NCBI GenBank assembly: GCA_000231825.2
Contig: JH720313.1
Location: 814,645-878,644 of the forward strand
Length of the DNA: 64,000 nucleotides
Source of the DNA: Tetrahymena elliotti 4EA
Lineage: Eukaryota > Ciliophora > Oligohymenophorea > Hymenostomatida > Tetrahymenidae
Direction: 5' to 3'
Shown: one piece after another, positions 51,061-64,000 of the stretch
Layout: each line of letters starts with the position of its first letter
How positions within the stretch are numbered: position 1 is the stretch's first letter
Notes under the pieces: generated by a model
Databases searched by the model: none
Told to the model about the DNA's origin: nothing
Seen by the model: only the letters and a program-made list of their open reading frames with translations
Position numbers and translations under genes: made by a program

Positions 51061-53806
51061 TCAATTAGTAGGGACTTCTTCTTTTTTCTCTTCATTTTCA
51101 GCTTAAGGATTGCTTTAGTTTGTATTTTATTACTCACCTTCACCTGGCTATCCTTATTCTTAGATAGCTCCTTCTGATTTTTTTTCTTCTGTCCCTTGAA
51201 TTTGTGATGAGCTTGTAGGATTTAAGTTATTCATGATAAAACTAGGATTACCCAAGAGACTGTTATTTGGCATAGTTCTTTCGGCCTTTTAATAAACTTT
51301 TTTAGGTTGATTCTCAGGAGGAATACCAGATGTAAATGAGAGTAGTTTGGTTAAATTTAAAAATCTGCTTAATGTGTCCATAAACAATATTGACTTTAAA
51401 TCTCTCATTTTATCAAGTACTTTTTACTCAGCTAAATCATGCTTTTTCAATAAAAGTTCAAGAGTTGCATGAGTGACTGTTTCTTCAAGTAAATTTTCGT
51501 TACAAGTAGCTTAAGAATCTCTTGATTTTATTATTGAACATTTACCAGGCTAGAAGCAAATTGTTTTCCAATCTTTTTCTTAATTTTCCAAAAATTCTTC
51601 ATCATATTCTAAATTTTCCTTGATTCTAACTAAAATTTTATCTTTGTTGATTTAACCACTAAATCTACTTGATTGAATGAAGAAACTTTTTACAGCAAAA
51701 ACTATTTCTGCAATAGCTGTTGCTTCAGCAGCTGGATTCTTTTTTACTATGTTTTCTTCATTTGCATCATCCTCATGAGGTTGTAAATGTATACCTGATT
51801 TACTTAATTAAGAAAGTAGTAAACCTGTTGGCATTTTCTTATTGACTAAGTGCTTAAGCTCTGGCTCATTTCTATTTCTAAGCATAACAAATCCAGGAGT
51901 TACTTCAAACTTGAATGTATCTCTCTTACCCTAAATATCAATATATGCTGTGTCAGGTTTTACACAACGAATCTTCCAAGAAACATAAGGATAATCTGTG
52001 CATTTTTCTTACACATAAGCACAAGGAGCTAGTCTAATAGTGCTAAAATTCAAAATTTTCTTATCAGATTCATATCTTACCTATTATTATTTATATTCAA
52101 TTAATTTTTATCTTGAAAAATTAAAAAAAATAATTTTTACATCATCTACAATGTATTCTGAAGTCCACTTTTATTATTAATTATCATACACTACTACTCT
52201 GTGTTGATCATTTGGGTAAATTAAAAGGTAAGGAGGAAGGGTGTAGCTTACTTTAACAGGTGTTATATTTTAGTGTGTTTAAGCATTGCTATCTTAACTA
52301 GGATAAGGTAATCTTTTGATTGATTCTTCAACATCATAATGGAATTTTAAAGTCCAATTAGAAGTTTTTACTTTTGCTGGTAAATATTCAAGACATTCAA
52401 CATTTAAAACTCCTCCCATGACTATATCTTTTGAGTTTTATTTATATTCTGGGCTTGTTAAACTATCGTAACTAGTCCAAAGAGCTTTCATAATAATAGA
52501 TTATGACATATAATTTCTTGGAACCTTTTTTAAAAATAAATAATTTAAAAATTTTGATACCAATAACTTTAAAAGGAAGAATAATTATATTATTCGGTCA
52601 TTACTTCACACTAAATTCCGATTCCAAGGAAGTCAATAGGCTTATGACGATATGAGGATTTACTATGAGGATTAATCCAGACACCATATCTAATAAAAAT
52701 GTTAGTTTTAATCAAAAAGTAAATTAACAAAATTAAAAGAAAAATGGAAATATTTAATTCATTTTATCTACTATTAACAATAAATATTACAAATTTGAAT
52801 TTATAAAATGAAATATTTACCTAATATCAGGTAGAGGTGGATAAATCTTATATATTTCGGTTTTTTATTTGTCATCAGTTGATTTTATATTTTTGTTTGG
52901 AGACTCAGATTGCAATCTTTTAGAAATTTCATCAAGCTTTTGTTCATATAAAAATTCAGCATAAATACAAAGGTGAGAGCTGATTTCTTCAATCTTTCTG
53001 TCATTTATTTATCTGATTTATAGCACTTATTTTAATAATCTTGAACTATCTTCCATTCTACCTTCTGCATATGCTCTTTACTAAAAAGCAATTACATCTT
53101 CTACAACAGATTCAGCATATTAAATTTATTGAAGTGCTTCATCTATTTTCAATTCTGTAACTCTTGGAGATTCATTATACTAAGTAATGAATGTAGATAA
53201 TTCATTTTCCCTAATTGCATCTGGCTTTGAAGAGCACTTCATATATCTATCCCATTCTTGAACTTTACGCATTTCTCTAACCTACTCCTCTCTGTTACAT
53301 AAAATAAAATCATTAAAATGATTAAAAATTCACTTAAATCTAAATCAATAAATAATTTTAATTTCTTGACAAATCTAAAACAAATTTTAATTTGAAAAAA
53401 TTTTGAAGATTCTAAAGAAAATCCACCTTTCTTTGAGAATTTAATTGCGCCAACCTTCAAGTTCTTATTCTTCTTCTTTTAAACGAGCTTTCTCCTCAGC
53501 AGCTAAACGCTCTTCTTCTTTACGTCTCTGCTCTTCTAAAATTTTTCTTTGCTTTTCCTCCTCTTCCTCTCTTTTTTTTCTTTCTTCTTCATCTTTCTTT
53601 CTCTATTCTTCTTGAAGGGCGAGCTTTTTTATATTATATGATAGTTTAATTGTATTATGATAATTTTTATTTTTGATCAATATCTTTTCAAATGCTAAAT
53701 AATGATCTCAAAACTAAAAATGAATCATCATTATTATCTTGATCATTAAGTAATAAATTACAAGCTCTTTCTTTGTGAGTTTTTTAGGTTTAGCTTTAGG
53801 TGGCAT
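51061..53806 (-). CDS. DNAI7: CASC1/DNAI7 (IC97) axonemal inner-arm dynein-associated protein, 733 aa
   Basis: Six exons fit in phase: 53806-53762, 53623-53427, 53291-52821, 52689-52605, 52524-52141, 52080-51061. Length is close to animal CASC1 (about 716). N-terminus MPPKAKPKKLTKKEL then a Lys/Glu coiled coil (EEEERKKREEEEKQRKILEE-like, 53450-53620). The conserved CASC1 block follows: VQEWDRYMKCSSKPD (human WERFLRCDGTPDP), NELSTFITQY, YGVWINPHSK, IVMGGVLNVECLEYLPAK, then VSYTLPPYLLIYPNDQHRV and PGFVMLRNRNEPELKHLV. In Chlamydomonas the orthologue IC97 is a component of I1 inner-arm dynein; the family is required for ciliary motility. Location expected: axoneme, pre-assembled in the cytoplasm. 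The C-terminus is Gln/Glu-rich and probably disordered. Confidence 0.87.
53292..53426 (-). other. CASC1 intron 2 (135 bp)
   Basis: GTGGAT..TAACAG on the minus strand; removing it joins LKER to EEQVREM. Two other CASC1 introns are of similar size (53624-53761 and 52690-52820); the remaining two are 80 and 60 bp (52525-52604, 52081-52140). Confidence 0.75.
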
Positions 53807-54616
53807 TTATTCTGCTAAAATATTAGTTAGATTGGTTAAATAAGTAAAAAATTACTAAATTGATTTGTTTTTGAAACAATATTTTTTATTAAATATAAAT
53901 AATAAATAACTTTCTTTTTCAATTATCTAATAAATTTTTAAGTTTTAATTTATTGGTTTTTCTTTCTATGTTACAAATCTCTATTATTAAAAAGGATTAT
54001 CATAAATATTAAAGCCAAAGATATTTTATTATAAACTTTTATTTTATATTTTTCAATGTAAATATTATTTATTTTGATAAGATATATTTATAAATTGATT
54101 TTAATTAGAAATTAAATAGTAAATTTTGAACTCGCTTTTAAAAAAGATAAAAAATTAAAGACTTTATTCTAAATAATTTTATGCTGTTCAGATTTTAATT
54201 AAATGTTGTTCTTTTTTTGTAATAATAAAAATATTATTTTGATATTAAAAAATATTTATTATATTAATTTCTTAAAATACATTTATATTTTTATTAGAAA
54301 TATTAAATTTAAAAAACGGTCCGATTGTATCAAAAAAATATTTAAGCTAAAGTTCTAAGATGTTTTAAATCATTATTTTTTATTTTTAAATTGAAAAAAT
54401 AATTTACTTTTTATTTTTACAATTATATTTGTTATTAATTTTTTTCAAATCAAGAAAAAATTTTGTGATGTTTTATCAGAGAAATATAAGGTTAAAGTTA
54501 AAATTGTTTTTGAAAATATTCAAAGATTTTTTTTTTTAAAAGTTAATAGCTTTTGATATAAAATCTTATGAAAACAAATTTTTTTTAATATATTATTTTA
54601 TTAAATGAAACATTAT
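53807..54616. other. AT-rich intergenic, nothing recognised
   Basis: 810 bp between the CASC1 start and the stop of the first aspartyl protease; no coding character. The right edge (54580 on) is already part of the duplicated unit. Confidence 0.6.
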
Positions 54617-55833
<1,217 letters not shown>

Positions 55834-57270
55834 TATTTGTTATTTTAGTTATTTTTATGATATTATTTAATTAATTATGGTTTTATTCTGGTAATTTTTT
55901 TGATATAAACTAAGTTTTTTGGTTATTAAAAAAGAATATTTTTGTAAAATTTCAAAAATTAATATTGGCAAATGAATGAAGTTACTTAATAATATTAAAT
56001 ATTTCTTTTATATTAATTATTATAGATTCCAAACAATCATATTTAATAGCAACTACCAAGATAAAATGGATTTTAAAGCAAGCATAAAAATCTAAAAAAA
56101 AGCTTTAAAATAAGTGAATTTTATTATTTACATTAGTTTTTTAATTATTTTGCTATGAGAATGATTTTAAATTTTAAAATAATTAGCATATTATTTATTT
56201 TTGACTTACGTTTGTGTATATAAGAATTATCTTAGTAATAAAAAGACCTTTTTTTAAATTTAGATAAAGAGTTTATTAATAAATAGATGATTTAATTACA
56301 TCCTTAATAAAACTTTTATTAAATACTTTTCTCTACTTTAATAAATTGTGTGCAATTAATCTATCTAAAATTTATATACAATAAATTGGTAAAAATATGT
56401 CAAAATTAGAAAAGATTTTCTTAAAGATTGAAATTTAAAATTGATTTATTTTTACAAATTTAGAGAGAATATTAAAATAAATAAATAGTTATCATCATTA
56501 AAAATTTAAGATTGATGATGTATTTTTTGCAATTTTATCTTTATTATTATAAAAGAAATTTTTTTTGAGAAGTGTTTTGGATTTTATATTTTTATTTCTA
56601 AATGAAAAATCAAAAAACTAATAACAAATAACAATACAAATCACCAATTTAATCAAAAAAATTTTATTTTTTATTGTTTTATTTATTCTAAGCTGCTAAA
56701 TTATTTAACCTTTAAATAAAAATTTATTTAAAGAGGAAGAAGATGCAGCTCATTATTTATAATATAAAAATAATTTTTCTTCTTTCATAATCTTACATGC
56801 ATTAAAGTTTGTTATCTAAAAGATTTTGATTTATATTTATCCTAATCCTTTTTCTTCTTTAATTAATTAATTTATAAGTTATTAATGTTAGTAATAGGAA
56901 TACAGAAAAAGACTTCAAAAATACTTAGGGTATTCATTATTTTTAAGTGCTAGATCCATTTAAAGGTCATATGTCAAATATTAAAATATTTAAAAATAAA
57001 CTGTTAAATAATTTGAATTCTGATAAATCTAATAATAAATAAGTCATTAAATAATACATAATTAAAATACTCATACATTTTTTATTGAAATTTTATTGTG
57101 ATGCTATACATGTAGTAAAACCAGTTTATAATTGGTAACCTTAGGGTTAATTTCTATATATATAATAAGGTCAGAGTTAAAATAGCCATTAAATATATTC
57201 AAATTTCAATATTAAATCTTAATAAGAATAACATTTTTTAAATATATTATTTTATTAAATTAAACATTTT
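55834..57270. other. Intergenic part of duplicated unit, with a relic
   Basis: 1.44 kb; its right-hand part from 56684 is a decayed copy of the tail of the membrane-anchored protease, and stretches at 55834-56030, 56220-56310 and 56510-56600 match the flank at 58551-59280. From about 56957 to 57232 nothing is recognised. Confidence 0.65.
56684..56956 (-). pseudogene. Decayed 3' end of a membrane-anchored aspartyl protease
   Basis: Matches 59395-59700, which encodes the C-terminal transmembrane helix and cytoplasmic tail of the protease at 59439-60833. Small indels and substitutions destroy the frame and the stop codon is displaced. The catalytic part is absent: similarity ends abruptly at about 56956, where the intact gene continues into its protease domain. 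Shows that the duplicated segment ended inside that gene. Confidence 0.75.
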
Positions 57271-58550
<1,280 letters not shown>

Positions 58551-59438
58551 TATTTATTATTTGTTATTTCTATAATACTATTTAATTAATTATGGTTTTA
58601 TTCAGATATATTTTTTTGATTTTAAACTTATTTTGTTCGTGATTACAAAAGAATATTTATGTAAAATTTAAAAAAATGTATATTGATTGATAAATGAATA
58701 AGTAATTAAAAATATTAAATATTTCTTTTATTTTAATTGTTATAGATTTCAAATAATGATTGTAACAGAATTATCTTAGTAATAAAGAGTTCTTTTTTTA
58801 AATTTAGATAAAGAATTTATTTATAAATAGATGGTTTATTTACAACACAAATAAAATTTTTATTAAATATTTTCTCAATACCTTAAATTTAAATAATTGT
58901 TTTTACTTTTTGATTTGAGATAAAGTAAAATTTTTTTGATCAGATAAAAGTGAAATTTTTTTTGAATAAATGAAAATAAAATATAAATTTAATATTTAAT
59001 AAATCTAAATTGCTTGTAATAAAATAAAATGTATTCCCAACAAATAAAATGGTCAAAATATGTTAAGATAAGAAAAGATTTAAATTAAAGATTAAATTTA
59101 TTTAAAATTGATTTATTTTTCTCTAATTAGAGAGAAGATTTAAATAAATAGATAGTTATCCAAATTAAAAATTAATAAAGATTGCTGATGTATTTTGCAA
59201 TTTTATCTTTATAATAAAAGAAATTGTTTTTGAGAAGTGTTAGGATTTTATATTTTTATTCTAAAATTAAATGATTATATTAACAAATAATTAATTTAAA
59301 ATAAAAATACAAATTACTAATTTAATATAAAAAACTTTATTTTATATTGTTAAACAATGTTTTACTTTAATCAATATTTGGGATATTTTTATTTATTCTA
59401 AGCAGTTAAATTATTGAAGCATTCAATAAAAATCTATT
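58551..59438. other. Promoter-proximal flank of protease copy 2
   Basis: 888 bp between the start of copy 2 and the stop of the membrane-anchored protease; similar over much of its length to the flank of copy 1, so probably carries conserved regulatory sequence. No specific element identified. Confidence 0.6.
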
Positions 59439-60833
59439 TCAGTTGGAGTAAGAGAAAGAAGATCTAGCTGATTTATCATCTAAAGTATTTTTTCTTCTTT
59501 CATAATCTTCCATGTATTCAATTTGATGATTGTTATTTAAAAGATTTTGATTTATTTAATTCTCATCCTTGTTTCTCTTCAATTAAATTAATTTATAGAT
59601 TATTAATGTAAAAATCATTAAAGAGAGTACAGAGAAGACTGCAAAAATAATTAGGACATTCATTATTTTTAAGTGCTAGATTTTATTTTATATATTTCCA
59701 AATCCCATTTACTGTTTTTCCTTATCAAAAATAACTAAATGCTTTCTTAGAAAAACATCTCCTAAGACATTAAATTCAAAAGTTTACATTTAATCTATGG
59801 CAAGCTAACAATTGTTACCTCTAGTAATTATATAATCTTAAGGATATATCTCTAATAAGCCTTCTTATGTGTAAAATTTTATCACAGGTAAATTCTAGCT
59901 AATTATTTCTTCATTGCAATTACAAACATATTCTCCATAATTAAAGTAGCATATTTTGCTTGCATAATTGTGAATGAAATTATCATATAGAGACTTTGTT
60001 AAATGCAAAAATGAAGCACCAGAATCTATTAGAACTTATTAGTTTCCTTAATCATCAGTATAATCTGAATCATTCATATAAACTCCTATCGTATTAATCA
60101 ACCATCTGGATTTACTTGCAGTATTTAAGTACACCAAATCATTTAATAAATATTCAGGTATATCATCAAAATAAAAGTAGGATATCTCAGGTTGTTTTTT
60201 CAGCTCAAGAGCAAATAGAGAAGAGGATATAATTTCTGACTCTTATGCATATTCTAAATAATTTTTTGTTGATGAATCGTTGCTCAATCCAATTATACCG
60301 TCAGCCTGCATACCATCCATATCCTTATCATTGCTTACAAATAAAAGACTTACTTTAAATGGTTTGCTTTCTTAATTTATCTTTAAAAACTCCTCTCCTA
60401 AATAGCCTTCACATTATCCTTATCCATATTTAATTTCTACCTTTTTATCCTTATTTACAATTGCTGTCTAACTTTTAGTATAATCATAGTAGTTGCTAGT
60501 ATGACATAAATTACCTAAAAGCTGACAATCGCTTCCAGGTACCCAAAGAATATTACTACCTGTATCTAATAAGAAACTAAAAGGTTTTACATTTTATCCA
60601 ATATAAATTTAAATAACATATTGATAATCACCAATATTATTAAGATATTGGCGTATGAAATAATTTGATTTGTTTTCCTAATATAGTAAAGTATCTTTAT
60701 CTGCCTATGATGAATTTTATATCAATGTTTTATCAAAGTTCCCTATTTATCTTTTTTAAATTTCTATTTGCTTGCTCTCAACAAAATAGCTTTAAAAAGA
60801 GAAAATAAGCAATATTATCATGCTAATCTACAT
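59439..60833 (-). CDS. Membrane-anchored aspartyl protease-like protein, 464 aa
   Basis: Single exon, ATG 60833, TGA 59441-59439. N-terminal signal MQISMIILLIFSFQSYFVES. A1-type layout: LLDTGSNILWVPG (Asp about 90), flap IKYGQGQCEGYLG with Tyr, GIIGLSN, second motif IDSGASFLHL (Asp about 271), C-terminal LGDVFLRKHLVIFD. Unlike its neighbours it has a C-terminal transmembrane helix (MNVLIIFAVFSVLSLMIFTL, about 388-407) and a charged tail of roughly 55 residues (QLKRNKDENQ.., ARSSFSYSN), giving a type I membrane protein with the protease outside or in a lumen. DSG with Ala-Ser after it is a slightly unusual second motif but both Asp are present. Diverged from the tandem pair; an internal signal of shared cluster origin. 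Confidence 0.9.
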
Positions 60834-61449
60834 AACTTAATCAATTTAATTTATAATTTATATATTTTTATGATTATTTTATTTTTTATCCAAACATTCA
60901 AAGATAAAATAATCTTAAATCATACATTATTTTTTTCTGATAAACATTCGGAAGTCTAAAATTTTTCCTAATATCAAAATTTATCAAATTGTTGTTAACT
61001 GAAGATAAATTTTTAGTAAAATATTGCCAATTTTTATAAATGATGATGTGTTTTTGATTTAGATATCTAATTATTTGAATTATTTATTGAATTTTTATAC
61101 AGGTATTTATTTAGATAATTAATTTATCGAAAGTACTTACTTAATTGATCAAAATGTATGTGTAAGCAAAAATATTATCAAACGATATCATCATTTTGTG
61201 ATAAAATAGCTTATTTAAATCATTGAAATTTTATTTTATTCAAAAAATCCTATTTCAACTTTTTAATATTAATCTTGTAAAGGAATATTTATCAAATGTT
61301 AATAAATGATTAAAATGAATATTTTGCAAAAATCATATTTCAAAATAAATAATAAGTGATGGTTTTTTTTACTTTTAAACATCAAAAAATCCTATTTTGA
61401 TTATAAATTGAATAATTATTTAATTATTTCTAAATCGCTTATTTAATAA
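60834..61449. other. Divergent promoter region
   Basis: 616 bp between the membrane-protease start and the MPPED gene start. The first 130 bp are open in the protease frame but lack coding composition. Nothing else recognised. Confidence 0.55.
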
Positions 61450-62222
61450 ATGGAAGATAAGAGTATTTTAGAAAAAAAAATCTAATTTGTTTGTATTTCT
61501 GACACTCATAATTAGGCATAATTGTTGAATCTACCCAAAGGTGATGTTCTCATTCATGCAGGAGATTTTACTAATTCAGGATTGCCTTAAAAAATTGCCT
61601 AGTTTAATCATTTTTTGAAAAACAGTCATTTTGAAGCTAAAATAGTAATTACTGTAACCATGATTTGACTTTTGATATTGAGGATTATACTAAAAATTTA
61701 GCAGCTAGATTTCATCAAAAATAAAAAGTTGCTATAGATCCAGTTGAAGCAAAATCTTAACTAAAAGATTGTATTTATTTAAAAGATTCTCTAGTAGAAC
61801 TTAGAGGTTATTCAATATATGGAACTCCATTTACTCCAACTTTTAAAGACTGGGCTTTTAATCTAAATTTAGGAGAGCCTTTGTAAAAAAAGTGGGAATA
61901 AATTCCAAATAATACAGATATATTGATTACACATGGTCCTCCTCATAAAATTCTAGATAGGTAATTATACTTAAAAAAATTTTTTTTAATTATTCTATTT
62001 TATAGATGCTGGAATGGTTAGTTTGCTGGTAGCCCTGATCTCCGTAAAACTGTACTAGAAAGAGTCAAACCTAAATATCATATATTTGGCCATATTCATG
62101 AAGCATCTGGTTAAGAAAAATTAGATGAAACTACATTTATAAATGTGTCCTCTATTATTATCAAAAGAAAACTATCAACAACTCAGCCTATTTTTACATT
62201 TTCTTTGCCAATAAAAGATTGA
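61450..62222 (+). pseudogene. MPPED-type metallophosphoesterase with one-base frameshift
   Basis: Two exons, 61450-61960 and 62006-62222, intron 45 bp. The family hydrolyses phosphodiesters (MPPED1/MPPED2) with a two-metal centre. Visible motifs: FVCISDTHN (metal 1), GDVLIHAGDFTNSGLP, then VIT-NHDLTFDIEDY, IYGTPFTPTFKDWAFNL, DILITHGPPHKILD, FGHIHEASG. At 61651-61656 the sequence reads ATTACTGTAACCATGAT where the family needs ACT-GGx-AAC-CAT-GAT, so one base of the Gly codon in GNHD is missing and TGA follows three codons later in the unshifted frame. Total exon length is 728, exactly one short of a multiple of three; both sides of the lesion are well conserved (242 aa if one base were present). 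Either a sequencing/assembly error or a very recent null allele. Confidence 0.85.
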
Positions 62223-63241
62223 TTTCATGTATTATATATACAAGAAGGATATTCTGATAAATTTTGAATGCTCTTTATTACTGAATTTAAATTAGAAGGA
62301 TAGATATCTATTGATTCACATTTTTAATCAAAATCATTATTTTCTAAATAATTTTATAAATATTTTAATAAATATATCAAAATAAAAAATTTGAACTTAA
62401 TTTTCTAGTCTATTTTTTAATTATAAAATTAAAAAATTTGATATAAAATTAAGATAATAACATCCTAAATATTTTTAAGATTTTAGATATTTTAAAATAT
62501 TAAAAATATATCAAATTTGAAGATATTCCTAAAATAAATATTTACATTTTTAATCTCAAAGCTAATTATTCTAAATATTACTAAAAAATTAAATTAGAAA
62601 AACTTAATTCAATTTTTATGTTTCTTTGATTTATTTGAAATAATGCTAAATACCTAATAAGAATATAGAATTATCAGCTGTTTTTTGTGTAAGATGGTAG
62701 AGATAACAATATTCTTTAAAAAAATTTGAAAATACTTTTTTAAATTAAGATTATTTCATTCATAAAAAATAGCAAGTATTAATAAAAAGTATAGACTCAT
62801 TTACATAATTAAACGTCTATGAATGAAATTAAAATGCTAGTAAAACTGATCTTTTTTTAAATTAATACTTCCAAATAATCTTTTATTTTGTTTTTCTACA
62901 GATTAAAATTGTATTTTCGTGTGTACGAGAGATTTAAATAAATACTAGAAATTTAATAGCATAATTAATATTTTTGTATTATATAAAATTTTATTTATTG
63001 AGAAAATGTATTAAAATATTAATATTTGTAATTATTTTTTTATTTGAAAAGTTAATATGTTTTGTGGTTAATTTAATGTTAAAAAAGATTTGATAACATA
63101 TCAATAATTGAATAATAACAATCATTAAATTAAAAAATTAAATTTGTTTAAAAATAAGAACCCTAATTAATTCAACACTCAATCTAATAGGATATCAAAT
63201 AATAAAAAAAATAGGGTTTGTTAATATAAATAAATAAGCAA
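62223..63241. other. AT-rich intergenic, nothing recognised
   Basis: About 1 kb between plus-strand genes; interrupted frames, no features. Confidence 0.6.
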
Positions 63242-64000
63242 ATGAGCTAAGATACTAAAAGAAAGAAAGAAAAAGTCAGGTTTGAAGAGGAAACCGTTTG
63301 GATGAGTTTAGAAGACTTCTAAAAGGGGAAAGCTAAAGACTTGCATGATGTAAAGAACTTAAGAATTGAATAAGATTTTAATTTGTCAAAGCCAGAATCC
63401 ATGAAATACTTTAAAGGTAATAAGCTTGTAATGCCTTTGGAAGGATACTTAGAAGAGGAAGAAATATAAGCTAATTCAACAAGAAAGCTAAAGAATTTAG
63501 ATGAATTACAAAAAATATAATTTAAAAAAGTCATAGATGGATTGGATTTGTGGAATAATGAGTTAAAAAATAAAAAAAGAGTAGAAGCTATGAATGAACA
63601 ATACTAAATTTGTTTAGAATTTCCAGATTTTCAAAGCTAATCTAAAAAAAAATTATTAGATCCAGAAATAAACATGAATCTTCTTAATTCAATTATTAAT
63701 TAGCCTGAAGAGAGTATGAAAAAACCTTTAATAAATATTGATAATAACATAATCTAAAAAAAACATAAAAATGATGATAAAGATGATCTAAGTATGAAGA
63801 GTATAGATCTGATTGAAGAAGATATTTCTGAATCATAAATTTAGTTAAAAAAGTAAAAAGAAAATGAAAAAAGGAACTCAATTATCATGAACTTTCCAAA
63901 ATCTTTAAGTTAAATTCCAACAAGACCTGTTACTTTAACATCTTTGAAATTAAAGAACATAAATGATTTCAAACATCTACCAGTATCAAGATATGTAATT
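63242..64000 (+). CDS. Hypothetical protein, N-terminal part (runs off window)
   Basis: ATG at 63242, open to the window end (253 codons). Starts MSQDTKRKKEKVRFEEETVW and continues with MSLEDFQKGKAKDLHDV, YFKGNKLVMPLEGYLEEEEI and KKVIDGLDLWNNELKNKKR. Charged, with alternating acidic and basic stretches and no signal peptide; a later part is Lys/Asn/Asp-rich (KKHKNDDKDDLSMKSID). The family is not recognised. Confidence 0.7.

Overview
The window reads as macronuclear DNA of a Tetrahymena-like oligohymenophorean ciliate. It is very AT-rich. Every convincing reading frame contains many in-frame TAA and TAG codons and ends only at TGA, so TAA/TAG must be read as glutamine (ciliate nuclear code). 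Introns are short and AT-rich (39 to 138 bp where I could place both ends, GT..AG), longer than the ~25 bp introns of Paramecium. All coordinates and lengths below were worked out by hand with that code. Two runs of N (5853-6226 and 54884-55237) are assembly gaps.

Layout. 1-4299 (-): 3' part of a large multi-exon surface or secreted protein with LamG-like, cysteine-rich, REJ-like and EGF-like regions. 6989-9685 (+): Gln/Asn-rich intronless gene. 10383-13166 (-): EF-hand protein with a Gln/Asn-rich tail. 14085-17916 (-): multi-exon unknown. 19235-20080 (+): small protein kinase with a degenerate glycine loop. 21091-23461 (-): ULK/Atg1-like kinase. 24746-31404 (-): a 2182-residue BRCA2 orthologue, the best-supported and most informative gene here. 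32725-33636 and 34704-36718 (-): unknowns. 38568-44336 (+): 1922-residue intronless Ser/Gln-rich protein with a TPR-like C-terminus. 44943-46738 and 46856-48072 (+): unknowns. 49337-50215 (+): secreted cysteine-rich duplicated-domain protein. 51061-53806 (-): CASC1/DNAI7 (IC97) axonemal dynein-associated protein. 54617-60833 (-): cluster of three aspartyl proteases generated in part by segmental duplication, with relics. 61450-62222 (+): MPPED-type metallophosphoesterase with a one-base frameshift. 63242-64000 (+): 5' part of an unknown gene.

The genes are individually transcribed eukaryotic units with no operon logic. Shared themes are ciliary function (CASC1, perhaps the Trp/basic-repeat protein), homologous recombination (BRCA2), signalling (two kinases, EF-hand protein) and secretion or lysosomal digestion (proteases, cysteine-rich protein, REJ/LamG protein). 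Intergenic stretches are long (0.6 to 2.7 kb), nearly pure A+T, and show no tRNA, rRNA, CRISPR or transposon that I can recognise.

The observations most worth following are: BRCA2 carrying two distinct classes of BRC-like repeats, one with Ser in place of the conserved FxxA alanine, and lacking the Tower insertion; the aspartyl-protease duplication with a decayed transmembrane tail and a third relic about 17 kb away; and the single-base lesion in the metal-binding GNHD motif of the MPPED gene.
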